From: JBBTCX01 sp964494205
GTDB taxonomy: Bacteria > Planctomycetota > Phycisphaerae > UBA1845
NCBI GenBank assembly: GCA_964494205.1
Contig: CAZBRD010000005.1
Coordinates: 124,001-188,000 of the forward strand
DNA length: 64,000 nucleotides
Reading direction: 5' to 3'
The notes beneath the pieces are model-generated. The model did no database searches, was not told the DNA's origin, and worked only from the letters and a program-made list of their open reading frames with translations. The position numbers and the translations under genes were made by a program. This document shows, piece after piece, positions 1-8,791 of the stretch; positions within the stretch are counted from its first letter, which is position 1, and every line of letters starts with the position of its first letter.

Positions 1-113
1 ACGGGCCCTATTGGTCCGCCAGCCACCCCGTCACCGGGTTCCACGCGCACTGCCTTCGTCGGCGCGATCGAAACCATGACCACAAACGCGACATTGAGCC
101 CCCAAATCAACAT
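1..113 (-). CDS. N-terminus of a secreted protein, cut by the window edge
   Basis: An ATG at 113 is preceded by a perfect AGGAGGAG Shine-Dalgarno (121-128) with a 7-base spacer. The 37 readable codons start MLIWGLNVAFVVMVSIA, which looks like a signal-peptide hydrophobic core, followed by a small-residue and Gly/Pro-rich stretch. The rest of the gene lies left of the window, so the function cannot be named. The excellent ribosome site makes a real start likely even though only 113 bases are visible. Confidence 0.5.
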   Translation of the reverse strand, partial: MLIWGLNVAFVVMVSIAPTKAVRVEPGDGVAGGPIGP

Positions 114-388
114 GTTGAAACTCCTCCTGAAAAAAGATTGCCATCCGCCGACCCGTGAAGTGGTGGACCTAGCAGACAACTTTGCGATGAGGACGCATTG
201 GACAGACCGCCCCCACTCCCCCGGACCAACGTCCAATATTACAAGCCGTCCAAGTGTCCAGCAATGAATGATCGGCCCATGCCGTCAAATGTAACAGTGA
301 ACGAGCTGATTGCCGGCTGATTTGTAAGCAAATGTAAGCCGGCGGATGGGACCAAAGCCTGGCGATCGGCAAACAAAAGGGTCTTTCG

Positions 389-1801
389 TCAGGAACCTGT
401 TGACCTAACGTCGAGTCCCATGCGTTCCTCGTACCTCGCCATCGAAGCATAGGTGTAGAGGCTGCAAAACGAAAACGCCAGACCGATGGCCCACACCGTC
501 CAGCCGAAATGATTGAATAGCCACATACCGATCAACGGGGCTATTAGACCGCGCAGCCCCGTGAGCGAGACATGTATGCCCATATAGATCTCGGCCTCTT
601 CGGGTTTCGCGAAGTCGAGGTGTCCGAGGTTCCATGCCAGCGCCCCGCCACCCGAGCCGAGGCCGTTGGCGATCCCTCGCAACGCAAACATGAACACCGC
701 AAACGGAAAGTAGGCCGCCCCGATTCGCGAACCATGAACAACCGCGAGCGTCCCAAAGAGTCCAAACGCAAGCCCGGCCGCCCAACACACGACATTGATC
801 ACACGAAAGCGCAGCACGCCGACACTGTCAAAGAGTCGCCCCCAGCGACTGATGCTGCCCATCATGGCGAGATTGGATAGCGCAGACAGTAACGCCGTGC
901 TGAACCAGAACCCCCATTCATCGCCCGGGTCAAGGTCGCGCGTGACCACAGCCACCGCAACGGAGATGGTGAGCAGATTCGAAATGCCCGTCATCGACTG
1001 CGCTATGCAATATTGAAGGAACCGATTGTCCTTACGAAGCACGCGAAACATCTGCCCTAAGACATGCCCCGGCGACATGAGCGCCGTCACGCTGTACGGT
1101 TCCACCCAATTCACTTGCGCGGGCGACTGGGCGACGCTGTCCTGCGCTCGCTTGTCGGGAAGCTTGTCCCCCCGGACACGAATACCCGCTGCGATCCAAA
1201 TGCCGATCGCGCCGCACGCAGCCGCAATGGGAAAGATATATCGATACGAGGTTGGATCGCCGTCGAGCGCATTGCCCGCCGCCAGCATGCCGATGACGCT
1301 GCCGATGGATCTCAAACGTTGAATCCGCGCGGTGATTTGCCCTCGATGCGAGCGCGGATAGTTGAGCTTCCACACTGCTGAGCGAACGGTGACCACGCCG
1401 GCGAGCATGATCTGGGCAGCCGCCATTTGAATGATAAAGAGATGCGCGCCCCACGGAGTCGCCGGTATCGCCCCCGCGATAGCAGTAAACAAAACCGTGG
1501 CGGCCCCAAAAATAGTAAAAAGCGTTCGCTTCGGTCGCCCGATACACAGCATCCCCCACACCAGACTGAAGAGTTGTGCACCGACCGGTGTGGCGCTCGC
1601 GACGGCAATCATCATGTCGCTGCCGTGAAACGTCTTTGAGATGACGATGCTGCCGAATTGGCCTTCGATGAGTCCCGCGAGAATGCTCCACGGAGCGATG
1701 TGCAGCATCTCGTAGAAGTAACTGCGTCGCGCGAGAAACGGGGCTTTCCTAACTCCAAGAAGATCCAACAGTGAACCCCTACCAACCGGTGCTGCTACCA
1801 A
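389..1801 (-). CDS. MFS-like multi-spanning membrane transporter
   Basis: A protein of about 470 residues with roughly ten to twelve hydrophobic segments and a charged central loop around residues 205-245 that splits two membrane halves, as in the major facilitator superfamily. Near the start it reads YFYEMLHIAPWSILAGL, a layout seen in MFS-like proteins of planctomycetes. The substrate cannot be told from sequence. The longest frame opens with TTG at 1801. A TTG at 1768 has a better ribosome site (AGGGG, 7-base spacer) and may be the true start. The gene stands alone, divergent from the CYTH gene. Confidence 0.7.
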   Translation of the reverse strand: MVAAPVGRGSLLDLLGVRKAPFLARRSYFYEMLHIAPWSILAGLIEGQFGSIVISKTFHGSDMMIAVASATPVGAQLFSLVWGMLCIGRPKRTLFTIFGAATVLFTAIAGAIPATPWGAHLFIIQMAAAQIMLAGVVTVRSAVWKLNYPRSHRGQITARIQRLRSIGSVIGMLAAGNALDGDPTSYRYIFPIAAACGAIGIWIAAGIRVRGDKLPDKRAQDSVAQSPAQVNWVEPYSVTALMSPGHVLGQMFRVLRKDNRFLQYCIAQSMTGISNLLTISVAVAVVTRDLDPGDEWGFWFSTALLSALSNLAMMGSISRWGRLFDSVGVLRFRVINVVCWAAGLAFGLFGTLAVVHGSRIGAAYFPFAVFMFALRGIANGLGSGGGALAWNLGHLDFAKPEEAEIYMGIHVSLTGLRGLIAPLIGMWLFNHFGWTVWAIGLAFSFCSLYTYASMARYEERMGLDVRSTGS

Positions 1802-1872
1802 ATTACTGAACCTATTACGTCTTGGGAACTATCGCAAGCCTGAGCGCTTGTCGTTAGACTCCCCGCCTGACT

Positions 1873-2442
1873 ATGCCGTTCGAAATCGAAGCCAAGCTGA
1901 AGGTAGACTCTCACGACGCCGTCCGACAACGGCTCCAGGAATCCGGCGCGCGCCTGCGTGAGGAGACGATCGAGACCGATAGACTATTCGATCGCATCGA
2001 ACAGAATCTTCGCGAACAAGGCATCGCACTTCGGCTAAGGACCGTTCAACGCGCGGACAACCGATCGACGATTCGATCCGTGCTCACGGTAAAGGGCCCC
2101 GCGACAACCGGTGCAGTCAAGACTCGCGAAGAAGTAGAACAGCCCGTGCAGGACGCTGACGCCGCCGCAAGAATGCTCGAATTGCTCGGTTTCTCAGCCG
2201 ACCTCACCTATCAGAAACGTCGCGAAACGTGGGAGCACCGCGAGTGCATCATCAGCCTCGACACGCCGCCGCACATTGGGTATTTCGTCGAAATCGAAGG
2301 ACCGACCGAGGAGCGCGTGCTGGAAGTTCAGGCGGAGCTCGGACTCGAAAATCTGCCGCACGTTCGCCCGTCCTATGCGGCTATGCTTGCGGCCTTTTGC
2401 GAAGGCAATAACCTGACCGATCGCAAGGTCATGCTCGAGTGA
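1873..2442 (+). CDS. CYTH domain protein (class IV adenylate cyclase / triphosphatase fold)
   Basis: 189 residues opening MPFEIEAKLKV, which carries the ExExK signature of CYTH triphosphate-tunnel enzymes. Further conserved-looking acidic and basic positions follow: RLRT near residue 55, LTVKGP near 75, EEVEQPV near 90, and EIEGPTEE near 140. The family includes CyaB adenylate cyclases and inorganic tri/polyphosphatases that bind triphosphates inside a beta-barrel with divalent metals. Sequence alone does not separate cyclase from triphosphatase. It is followed after 21 bases by the AbgT transporter, so the two may be co-transcribed. Confidence 0.8.
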   Translation: MPFEIEAKLKVDSHDAVRQRLQESGARLREETIETDRLFDRIEQNLREQGIALRLRTVQRADNRSTIRSVLTVKGPATTGAVKTREEVEQPVQDADAAARMLELLGFSADLTYQKRRETWEHRECIISLDTPPHIGYFVEIEGPTEERVLEVQAELGLENLPHVRPSYAAMLAAFCEGNNLTDRKVMLE

Positions 2443-2463
2443 TTTGATCATTGAGAGGCACGA

Positions 2464-4134
2464 ATGCAGTCGGCTGAAAACACACGATTTCGATTTGGGT
2501 TTCTTGATATCGTCGAGTGGTTTGGAAACAAACTTCCCGAACCCGCGACGCTTTTCGTGTTGGCCGCATTCATCGTCATCGTTCTCTCCCATGTTGGCAG
2601 CGTGATGGATTGGTCGGTCAAACCGTTGCGCCAGAAAATGGTCGCAGTGACTGATGACTCCGGCAAGGAAATACTCAACGGCGAAGGCAAACCCCAACTG
2701 AAACCGTTGACCAATGAGAAAACTGGTCGGCCTGTACTCGAATCCTATGGCGATCCAATTCGACCGGTCAGCCTGCTCACGCGCGATGGAATCTATTGGG
2801 CCATCTCGACCATGGTCAGCAATTTCATTCAGTTTCCACCGCTCGGAATCATCCTCACCGCGATCCTCGGCGTGGGCGTCGCGGAGCGTAGCGGCCTCAT
2901 CGGTGTCATACTCAAAGCACTCGCGATCGCTGTACCCAGGGCGCTGCTCACACCTGCTATCATCTTTCTTGGTGTGAATGCATCGATCACCAGCGACGCG
3001 GGCTACATCGTGTTACCGCCTGCCGCTGCTGCTCTGTTCATGGCGGCAGGTCGCTCGCCCATTGCCGGCATTGCAGCCGCTACCGGTGGTGTTGCTGCAG
3101 GATTCAGCGCCAACATCCTCATCACTGCCAGCGATGCCATGATGGCGGGTTTCACGGAATCCGCAGCCCGAGTCATCGACTCGAAGTACACTGTGCCCGC
3201 AACTTGCAACTGGTATTTCATGATGTTGTCGACGGTCGTCCTGACGCTGACCGGCTGGTTTGTCTCCGCCCGCATTGTAGAACCGCGCTTCGCCAAGAAA
3301 CCGGCCAACGAGGGTGGGCCCGCCGCAATGACCGAAGCGGATGTCCAAGCCAAACAACTAAGTTCGCTGGAGAAGCGCGGCCTCATCATCGCGATGGCAA
3401 GCTACGCCGTCTTGCTGACGATTATTCTCGGTTCAATAATGCTGAAGAGCGGTCCGCTGTCCGGCCTCGCACCAAACTCGGAACGCGCCCGCTGGACACA
3501 GGCGATCGTGCCCATCATCTTCATTTCATTCCTCATTCCCGGCATCGTGTACGGACTAGCTGTGGGCAGAATAAGGCGCGAGCGCGACGTCACCGAATTG
3601 CTGGTTGACTCAATGAGATCAATGTCCGGGGTGATTATCGTTTACTTCTTCGCGGCGCAATTTGTTGAATACTTCAAGTACTCCAATCTCGGTCGCATGC
3701 TCTCGATGGTTGGAGGACAATTCCTCGCCACTTCTGAACTCAGCACCAGCACGCTGATCATCGTCTTCGTGTTTCTTGTGATCGCCATCGACATGGTCAT
3801 GTCGTCTATGTCTGCAAAGTACGCGGTGATGGCCCCTATATTCGTGCCGATGCTCATGCTGGTCGGCATCAGCCCACAACTCACGCAGGCTGCCTATCGC
3901 GTGGCTGATTCCGTCACCAACAACATTTCCCCGCTGAATCCCTACCAGATACTTATTCTCAAAGAGATGCAAAAGCACGCGCCGAAGTCCGCCATGGGTA
4001 CGCTCATTTCGACGAACATGCCGTATTCGATCGCCTTTGCGATCGTGTGGACCGGTCTGATTCTCATTTGGCTGCAGACAGGTTGGCCGCTAGGCCCCGG
4101 CGGTCCGTTGCATTACACACCAACAGGCCATTGA
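2464..4134 (+). CDS. AbgT family transporter (p-aminobenzoyl-glutamate type)
   Basis: 556 residues with about nine to eleven membrane spans and the AbgT pattern: N-terminal GFLDIVEWFGNKLPEPATLF, a hydrophilic insertion between the first two spans (about residues 50-105), the NASITSDAGYIVLPP segment near residue 175, and the C-terminal ADSVTNNISPLNPY motif. AbgT proteins import p-aminobenzoyl-glutamate in E. coli, and some relatives export sulfonamide or other antimetabolites. The start has GAGAGG upstream. The family assignment is strong; the substrate is not known. Confidence 0.88.
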   Translation: MQSAENTRFRFGFLDIVEWFGNKLPEPATLFVLAAFIVIVLSHVGSVMDWSVKPLRQKMVAVTDDSGKEILNGEGKPQLKPLTNEKTGRPVLESYGDPIRPVSLLTRDGIYWAISTMVSNFIQFPPLGIILTAILGVGVAERSGLIGVILKALAIAVPRALLTPAIIFLGVNASITSDAGYIVLPPAAAALFMAAGRSPIAGIAAATGGVAAGFSANILITASDAMMAGFTESAARVIDSKYTVPATCNWYFMMLSTVVLTLTGWFVSARIVEPRFAKKPANEGGPAAMTEADVQAKQLSSLEKRGLIIAMASYAVLLTIILGSIMLKSGPLSGLAPNSERARWTQAIVPIIFISFLIPGIVYGLAVGRIRRERDVTELLVDSMRSMSGVIIVYFFAAQFVEYFKYSNLGRMLSMVGGQFLATSELSTSTLIIVFVFLVIAIDMVMSSMSAKYAVMAPIFVPMLMLVGISPQLTQAAYRVADSVTNNISPLNPYQILILKEMQKHAPKSAMGTLISTNMPYSIAFAIVWTGLILIWLQTGWPLGPGGPLHYTPTGH

Positions 4135-4303
4135 TTGACGGCGTGAAGCTTCGGCGGTCAGAGCATTTGCCGCTGAACGACAAACTACGAGATCGGGTTG
4201 CCGCGAGAAACACTATGACGTTCACGCCGCGCCGTTCACGATTCGACCGCTTTGTGTGAAGCACTCAAATCTTGGTGCCTTTGTGCCTTTGTGGTTAATC
4301 CCT

Positions 4304-4891
4304 TCAAGACTTTAGCATTTGTTCCAGCTTCGATCGTACTGCCGGCCACTCCGAATCAAGAATGCTGTACATGACCGTATCGCGAATTCGATCGTTGCGT
4401 GTGCGTTGATACTTGCGGAGCACGCCTTCGCGCACGCCGCCGATGCGCTCGATCGCCCGCTGCGATCGCTCGTTGAGTAGATCTGTCTTGAGCTGCACGC
4501 GAACATAGCCAAGCGTTTCAAACGCGTGTCGCAGAAGAAGCAGCTTACACTCCGTGTTGACCACCGTGCGCATGAAATCGACACCGAGCCATGTCCAGCC
4601 GATCTCAAGACCCTTGTCGTTCGGCGAAATGTTGAGGTATCGCGTGGAGCCAGCCACTCGGTTCGATTCATTGTGAATCGACACAAAAGGAAGCTGTGAG
4701 CCGGATTTCTGGGCGGTCAGCGCGTCGTTGATCCAATCTCGTGTGTCGTCGAGGTCGGCAAACGGTGGCCGCATCAGATATTTCCAGATGTCCTCGTCGC
4801 GACCGACATCAAGCAAGCCCGGCGCGTGCGCCTGCGTTAGCGGTTCCAATCGCACCTGAATGCCGGTGAGTGTCACTGGTTGAAGGGACAT
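4304..4891 (-). CDS. GNAT acetyltransferase, RimJ/RimL type
   Basis: 195 residues. It opens with a RimL-like lead (IQVRLEPLTQAHAPGLLDVG), has a central beta-strand region (RYLNISPNDKGLEIGWTWLG) and ends with the acetyl-CoA side of the fold (LLNERSQRAIERIGGVREGVLRK would be the helix and turn). These proteins move an acetyl group from acetyl-CoA to an amine, often a protein N-terminus. I chose ATG 4891 because the sequence upstream is a palindromic repeat (4919-4970) that also happens to translate. The target is unknown. Confidence 0.8.
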   Translation of the reverse strand: MSLQPVTLTGIQVRLEPLTQAHAPGLLDVGRDEDIWKYLMRPPFADLDDTRDWINDALTAQKSGSQLPFVSIHNESNRVAGSTRYLNISPNDKGLEIGWTWLGVDFMRTVVNTECKLLLLRHAFETLGYVRVQLKTDLLNERSQRAIERIGGVREGVLRKYQRTRNDRIRDTVMYSILDSEWPAVRSKLEQMLKS

Positions 4892-4918
4892 ATTGTTTTG
4901 GCAGCCTGCGTAAAAACG

Positions 4919-4970
4919 TGTGGGACGGGTTTCCAACCCGTCACCGGACCGGTTGAAAACCGGTCCCACA
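4919..4970. repeat. Dispersed palindromic repeat (GGGACGGGTTT type)
   Basis: Two nested inverted repeats, GACGGGTTTCCAACCCGTC and GACCGGTTGAAAACCGGTC, enclosed by outer arms TGTGGGAC/GTCCCACA. The whole unit folds into a cruciform-like structure between the GNAT and SppA genes. A simpler relative is at 24190-24213. It could act as a transcription terminator or be a mobile palindrome; neither is shown. Confidence 0.7.
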
Positions 4971-5003
4971 TGGCTTGGCTTCTACAATTCACCATGTCGC
5001 CTG

Positions 5004-6035
5004 TTACATACCCGGCTGCCATAGATACATAAAACGCGGCGTCATCTGGTTCATGAACGCATTCGAATCGATGCGAAGCAGGTTGACATCACCCGATGGA
5101 CCATTCGGCGCGGCTGCATAGTAATTCGGCTTGTATTCCAACGGGCGATGATAGGTAACTAGCCGCGCTTTCTTAATCCCAGCCTTCGATTTGGCGGTGT
5201 CGACTGCATCGCGCATCGTGGCGATTCGATCGATCAACCCGACCTCGAGCGCCTGACCCGCGGTGTACACTCGCCCATCCGCCAGTTTTCGCACGGTAGC
5301 CTCATCAAGCTTGGGGCGTCCCGCCACCACGACCTTCACAAATCGGCCGTACATGTCGTAAACCATCTTCTGGAAGAGTTCGCGCTCTTCCGGCTTCATC
5401 GTGCGGAACGGTGAACCCGCATCCTTGTTCGGCCCCGAGGTAATGGCATCTGGCCTAACACCGATGATGTTCATTGTGCCAGTCAAATCGAACATTTGCA
5501 TGATCACGCCGATGCTGCCAGTGACAGTCGACGGCTGCGCGATGATCTCGTCACACGCACACGCGACGTAGTACCCACCGCTTGCCGCGACATCCATCAT
5601 CACAGCGACAACCGGCTTGTTCGTCTTCTGCCTGAAATACGTGATCTCCTGGTGCATCAGCTCGCTGGCGACGACCGTGCCGCCGGGTGAGTTGATTCGC
5701 AGCACAACGGCCTTAACCGCCGGGTCTCTGCTCGCCTTGTCGAACTCTTCCAGCAGCAGGCTCACGGGCTGCTCGCCCTGGCTGAGCAGTTCCCATCGCG
5801 GCGAGTTCATGATGATCCCGCTCAGGTCAATGAGCGCGATCTTGTCGCGAGCGCCGAATTCATCTTTCGCCAGCTCCGTCTCGACCAGGTCGCGCCGCGT
5901 CGAAACCGGCTGAATGAGCAGCCCCTGATTCGGGCATCCGCAGAGAAACGGAAACTGCGAGACCAGCAGTAACGCAACCGCAACCTGCCCGGGCAAAAGC
6001 CCCATCACGTGTTTCTTGTTCATTGATTTAGACAT
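5004..6035 (-). CDS. sppA: S49 family signal peptide peptidase (SppA-like), lipoprotein-like N-terminus
   Basis: 343 residues, the short single-domain SppA form. A hydrophobic N-terminus ends in LCGC, a possible lipobox with Cys34, suggesting membrane anchoring. The serine nucleophile lies in DVAASGGYYVA (Ser152) and the general-base lysine in SGPNKDAGSPFR (Lys204), so the catalytic Ser/Lys dyad is intact. The INSPGG turn precedes the active site. SppA enzymes cut leftover signal peptides and membrane peptides. The start at 6035 has GAGAGG upstream; a longer frame reaches 6104 without a good ribosome site. Confidence 0.88.
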   Translation of the reverse strand: MSKSMNKKHVMGLLPGQVAVALLLVSQFPFLCGCPNQGLLIQPVSTRRDLVETELAKDEFGARDKIALIDLSGIIMNSPRWELLSQGEQPVSLLLEEFDKASRDPAVKAVVLRINSPGGTVVASELMHQEITYFRQKTNKPVVAVMMDVAASGGYYVACACDEIIAQPSTVTGSIGVIMQMFDLTGTMNIIGVRPDAITSGPNKDAGSPFRTMKPEERELFQKMVYDMYGRFVKVVVAGRPKLDEATVRKLADGRVYTAGQALEVGLIDRIATMRDAVDTAKSKAGIKKARLVTYHRPLEYKPNYYAAAPNGPSGDVNLLRIDSNAFMNQMTPRFMYLWQPGM

Positions 6036-6199
6036 TCGACGAACCTCTCTGCAATTCCATTCGCAACGTCGCGGCCAATTCGCGCCGCCAATTGTCCTGT
6101 ACACGATCGCGACTAAGATCGTGGAAGATAGTACGAGATGGAATTACATTTGGCTATCGTAACGGATGTATCGCGACGCGACGATTGTTGGAAGTGGTC

Positions 6200-6574
6200 A
6201 TGAAGTTAACGCACGATGAGTTCGCAAAGGTTGTGCAGGAAGCACTAAGCGATATCCCCGACCACTTGCGAGAATACATGGCCAATGTTGTCGTCGACGT
6301 CGAAGCGATGCCATCACGCGAAGAACTCGACGAGGTTGGTATCGAGGACGCGACCGAAGTCCTCGGCCTCTATCACGGCACGCCGATGACCGAATGGGGC
6401 GATGACCTCGCCCCGCAACTGCCCGACCGCATCACGATCTTTCAGGAGAATCTTGAATCGATGTGCGAAACTCGCGAAGAGCTAATCGAAGAGATCCGCA
6501 CGACCGTTTTCCACGAAATCGGCCACTACTTCGGCCTCGACGAAGATGATCTGGAAGAGTTGGGTTACGAATAA
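6200..6574 (+). CDS. Small zincin-type metallopeptidase-like protein
   Basis: 124 residues ending with HEIGHYFGLDEDDLEELGY, which contains the HExxH zinc site plus a following acidic stretch. This matches the small one-domain zincin family found in many bacteria (PF06262-like). The role of the family is unsettled. The ATG at 6200 is preceded by GGAAG. It is divergent from the sppA gene and convergent with the GspE/PilB gene. Confidence 0.85.
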   Translation: MKLTHDEFAKVVQEALSDIPDHLREYMANVVVDVEAMPSREELDEVGIEDATEVLGLYHGTPMTEWGDDLAPQLPDRITIFQENLESMCETREELIEEIRTTVFHEIGHYFGLDEDDLEELGYE

Positions 6575-6650
6575 GTCAATGCGAGCAGAGCCCCTTGCGC
6601 AAGCAAGGGAAGACTCATAACCACGGTTGGGCTTCAAGCTCGGCTACGAG

Positions 6651-6674
6651 TAGGGTGGGTGCTCTGCAACCACC
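6651..6674. repeat. Dispersed repeat, GTAGGGTGGGTGC family
   Basis: TAGGGTGGGTGCTCTGCAAC followed by CACC, lying just past the end of the GspE/PilB gene. The same words in the opposite orientation form a cleaner hairpin at 9986-10004. Confidence 0.5.
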
Positions 6675-6696
6675 TTTTGTCGGTCGACAATCTCTA

Positions 6697-8409
6697 CTAC
6701 GCCGCCACAACACCTTCCGCCTGTGTGACGCGAAGCAAATCTTCCGGAGTTGTTACGCCACCCAGCACTTTCATTTTTCCGTCCTCGAGCAGAGTCCTCA
6801 TGCCTCCCGCGCGGGCCGCCGCACGAAGTTGCGTCGACGTAGCACGGTTGAACGCCAGATCGCGAAGTTGCGAGTTCATGATGATAAACTCGAACACACC
6901 GACTCGACCACGATACCCCGACCCGTGGCAACGCTTGCAGCCCGCCCCCTTGAAAACGTTCTTGCCAACCAGCTCTTCATCTGTGAAGCCCAGCAGTCGC
7001 AGCGTCATCGGGTTCGGATTCGGGTCGACCACTTTGCATTCTTTGCAGATCACACGAATCAATCGCTGGGCCATGATCGCCTGAATCGCGCTCGCAACAA
7101 GGAACGGTTTAATGCCCATATCGATCAAACGCGTGATGGCCGACGGTGCATCGTTCGTGTGCAGCGTGCTGAACACAAGGTGTCCCGTGAGCGCCGCCTG
7201 AATAGCCACGTCCCCTACCTCGCGATCGCGAATCTCACCGACGAGAATAATATTCGGCGCCTGTCGCAACATGCTTCGCAGGATGCGCGCAAAGCTCAGA
7301 CCAATGTCGTCCTTGACTTGACATTGGTTCATGCCGGAGAAGTTATATTCCACCGGGTCCTCAGCCGTAATGATCTTCTTGTCCGGCCGATTCAACTCCT
7401 GCAACGCCGCGTACAGCGTCGTCGTCTTGCCCGACCCCGTCGGGCCGGTCACCAGAAAGATGCCGTTAGGCCGCTTAATAATCTTGGAAAACTTCTGGTA
7501 ATCGTCCTCGGCAAATCCCAGCGCCGGAATACCGATCTTCACCGAGTCCGGTCGCAGAATACGCATGACGATGCTCTCGCCGTGGTACCCCGGACACGCA
7601 CTCACGCGGAAGTCGATCGGCCCCGTGCCGATCTTCATCTTGATACGACCGTCCTGCGGCAATCGCTTCTCCGCGATGTCGATGCCGGCCATCAGCTTCA
7701 AACGTGCACAAACCGCACCCTGCATGTTTTTCGGAATGCTGTCGCGAATGTGGCACACGCCGTCGATTCGATAACGCACGCGCACGCGGTCAGCCATCGG
7801 CTCCACGTGAATATCGCTCGCACGACTGTGCACCGCTTCAGTGATGATCAGATTGACAAGGCGAATAATCGGGGCGTCACCATCTTCAGCCTCGATGGCC
7901 GAACCCCCCGTGGTCTTCTCTTCACCCGGTGCATCCTCGTCGATGCTCTTCAGCGTCTTCGACAGCACGTCGCCGTCGGGGTTCACGAACTTGTCGATGA
8001 ATCGCTTGACCTTACTCACCGGCGCGAGCGTAGCCACAATGTCTCGATTGAGCCGGAAGCGAAGAAGGTCGATCGTCTCAATGTCCAGCGGATCGGTGAT
8101 GATGACCTTGAGCTGGTTCCCTTCCTCCGCCAGCGGGATGACCATGTGCTCCTCGATGAGTCGCGCTGGAATCAAATCGAGGATTTCGTGATTGACCGGC
8201 TGCTTGTCGAGATCGATGTATTCGTAGCTGAACTGCGACGCGAGGGCCTTGGTCACGTCATCCTCAGAGCAAAGCTCCAACTCGACCAGCGCCTCGCCGA
8301 TCCGCTTGTTGTGCTCCATGCCGTACTTCAGGGCATCAGCCAGCGCAGCCGCGTCGATAATCCCCCAGCCAACCAGAATCTCGCCGAGTTTTTTCTGTTT
8401 CTTAGCCAT
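6697..8409 (-). CDS. GspE/PilB family secretion or pilus assembly ATPase
   Basis: 570 residues. An N-terminal MshEN-like domain (KLGEILVGWGIIDAAALADAL) is followed by the hexameric ATPase core: Walker A GPTGSGKTTT at about 322-331, Asp box ITAEDPVE, Walker B ILVGEIRDRE and His-box STLHTNDAPSAITRL. Near the C-terminus CKEC and CKRC form the four-cysteine zinc module typical of GspE/PilB. The protein powers type II secretion or type IV pilus assembly at the cytoplasmic face. No other pilus or secretion gene is nearby. ATG 8409 has GAGGTAG upstream; the longer frame to 8493 is not needed. Confidence 0.92.
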   Translation of the reverse strand: MAKKQKKLGEILVGWGIIDAAALADALKYGMEHNKRIGEALVELELCSEDDVTKALASQFSYEYIDLDKQPVNHEILDLIPARLIEEHMVIPLAEEGNQLKVIITDPLDIETIDLLRFRLNRDIVATLAPVSKVKRFIDKFVNPDGDVLSKTLKSIDEDAPGEEKTTGGSAIEAEDGDAPIIRLVNLIITEAVHSRASDIHVEPMADRVRVRYRIDGVCHIRDSIPKNMQGAVCARLKLMAGIDIAEKRLPQDGRIKMKIGTGPIDFRVSACPGYHGESIVMRILRPDSVKIGIPALGFAEDDYQKFSKIIKRPNGIFLVTGPTGSGKTTTLYAALQELNRPDKKIITAEDPVEYNFSGMNQCQVKDDIGLSFARILRSMLRQAPNIILVGEIRDREVGDVAIQAALTGHLVFSTLHTNDAPSAITRLIDMGIKPFLVASAIQAIMAQRLIRVICKECKVVDPNPNPMTLRLLGFTDEELVGKNVFKGAGCKRCHGSGYRGRVGVFEFIIMNSQLRDLAFNRATSTQLRAAARAGGMRTLLEDGKMKVLGGVTTPEDLLRVTQAEGVVAA

Positions 8410-8620
8410 CAGACTACCTCGAGTTACCAGTCGAACAGAGCAAAGTCGCCGTTTCGAACCAAGATTGGCTTCCATACGAACAATGAAAACCAATAGAACA
8501 GGGAGACCAACCGCGCCCAGCTACCATAGCCGAAACAATTCCGCGGCAGCGGCCAAGCAAATCGCGAAAGCAGCGAAATGCAGCCAAGCCAAAGCCGCGG
8601 TAGCGGCGAAACGCGGTCAG

Positions 8621-8676
8621 CCCACGGCGGAAGCCGTGGGAAAAGTGCCTCCTCCACCACCTAGCCCCGTAGGGGC
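8621..8676. repeat. Two short palindromes in the spacer upstream of the GspE/PilB gene
   Basis: CCCACGGCGGAAGCCGTGGG (8621-8640) is an 8-bp-arm hairpin with a GGAA loop, and GCCCCGTAGGGGC (8664-8676) has a GTA-centred loop. They lie in the 380-base spacer 8410-8791 between the divergent GspE/PilB gene and the secreted protein gene. I see no gene in this spacer. Confidence 0.6.
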
Positions 8677-8791
8677 GACCGAAAGGCAAACTCCCATCGG
8701 TTTAGTCGCGTGACGGCAAAGCGCTCCTGCACAATTCCCTCAATTCTAGATGCGAATCCCGCTTGCTTCAACGCATGGGCTGAAGTGTATA

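Noticed and set aside
6595..8496. A 633-codon open frame on the plus strand
   Set aside because: It is antisense to the GspE/PilB gene, which has full ATPase motifs; the plus-strand translation is Arg/His-rich with no domain.
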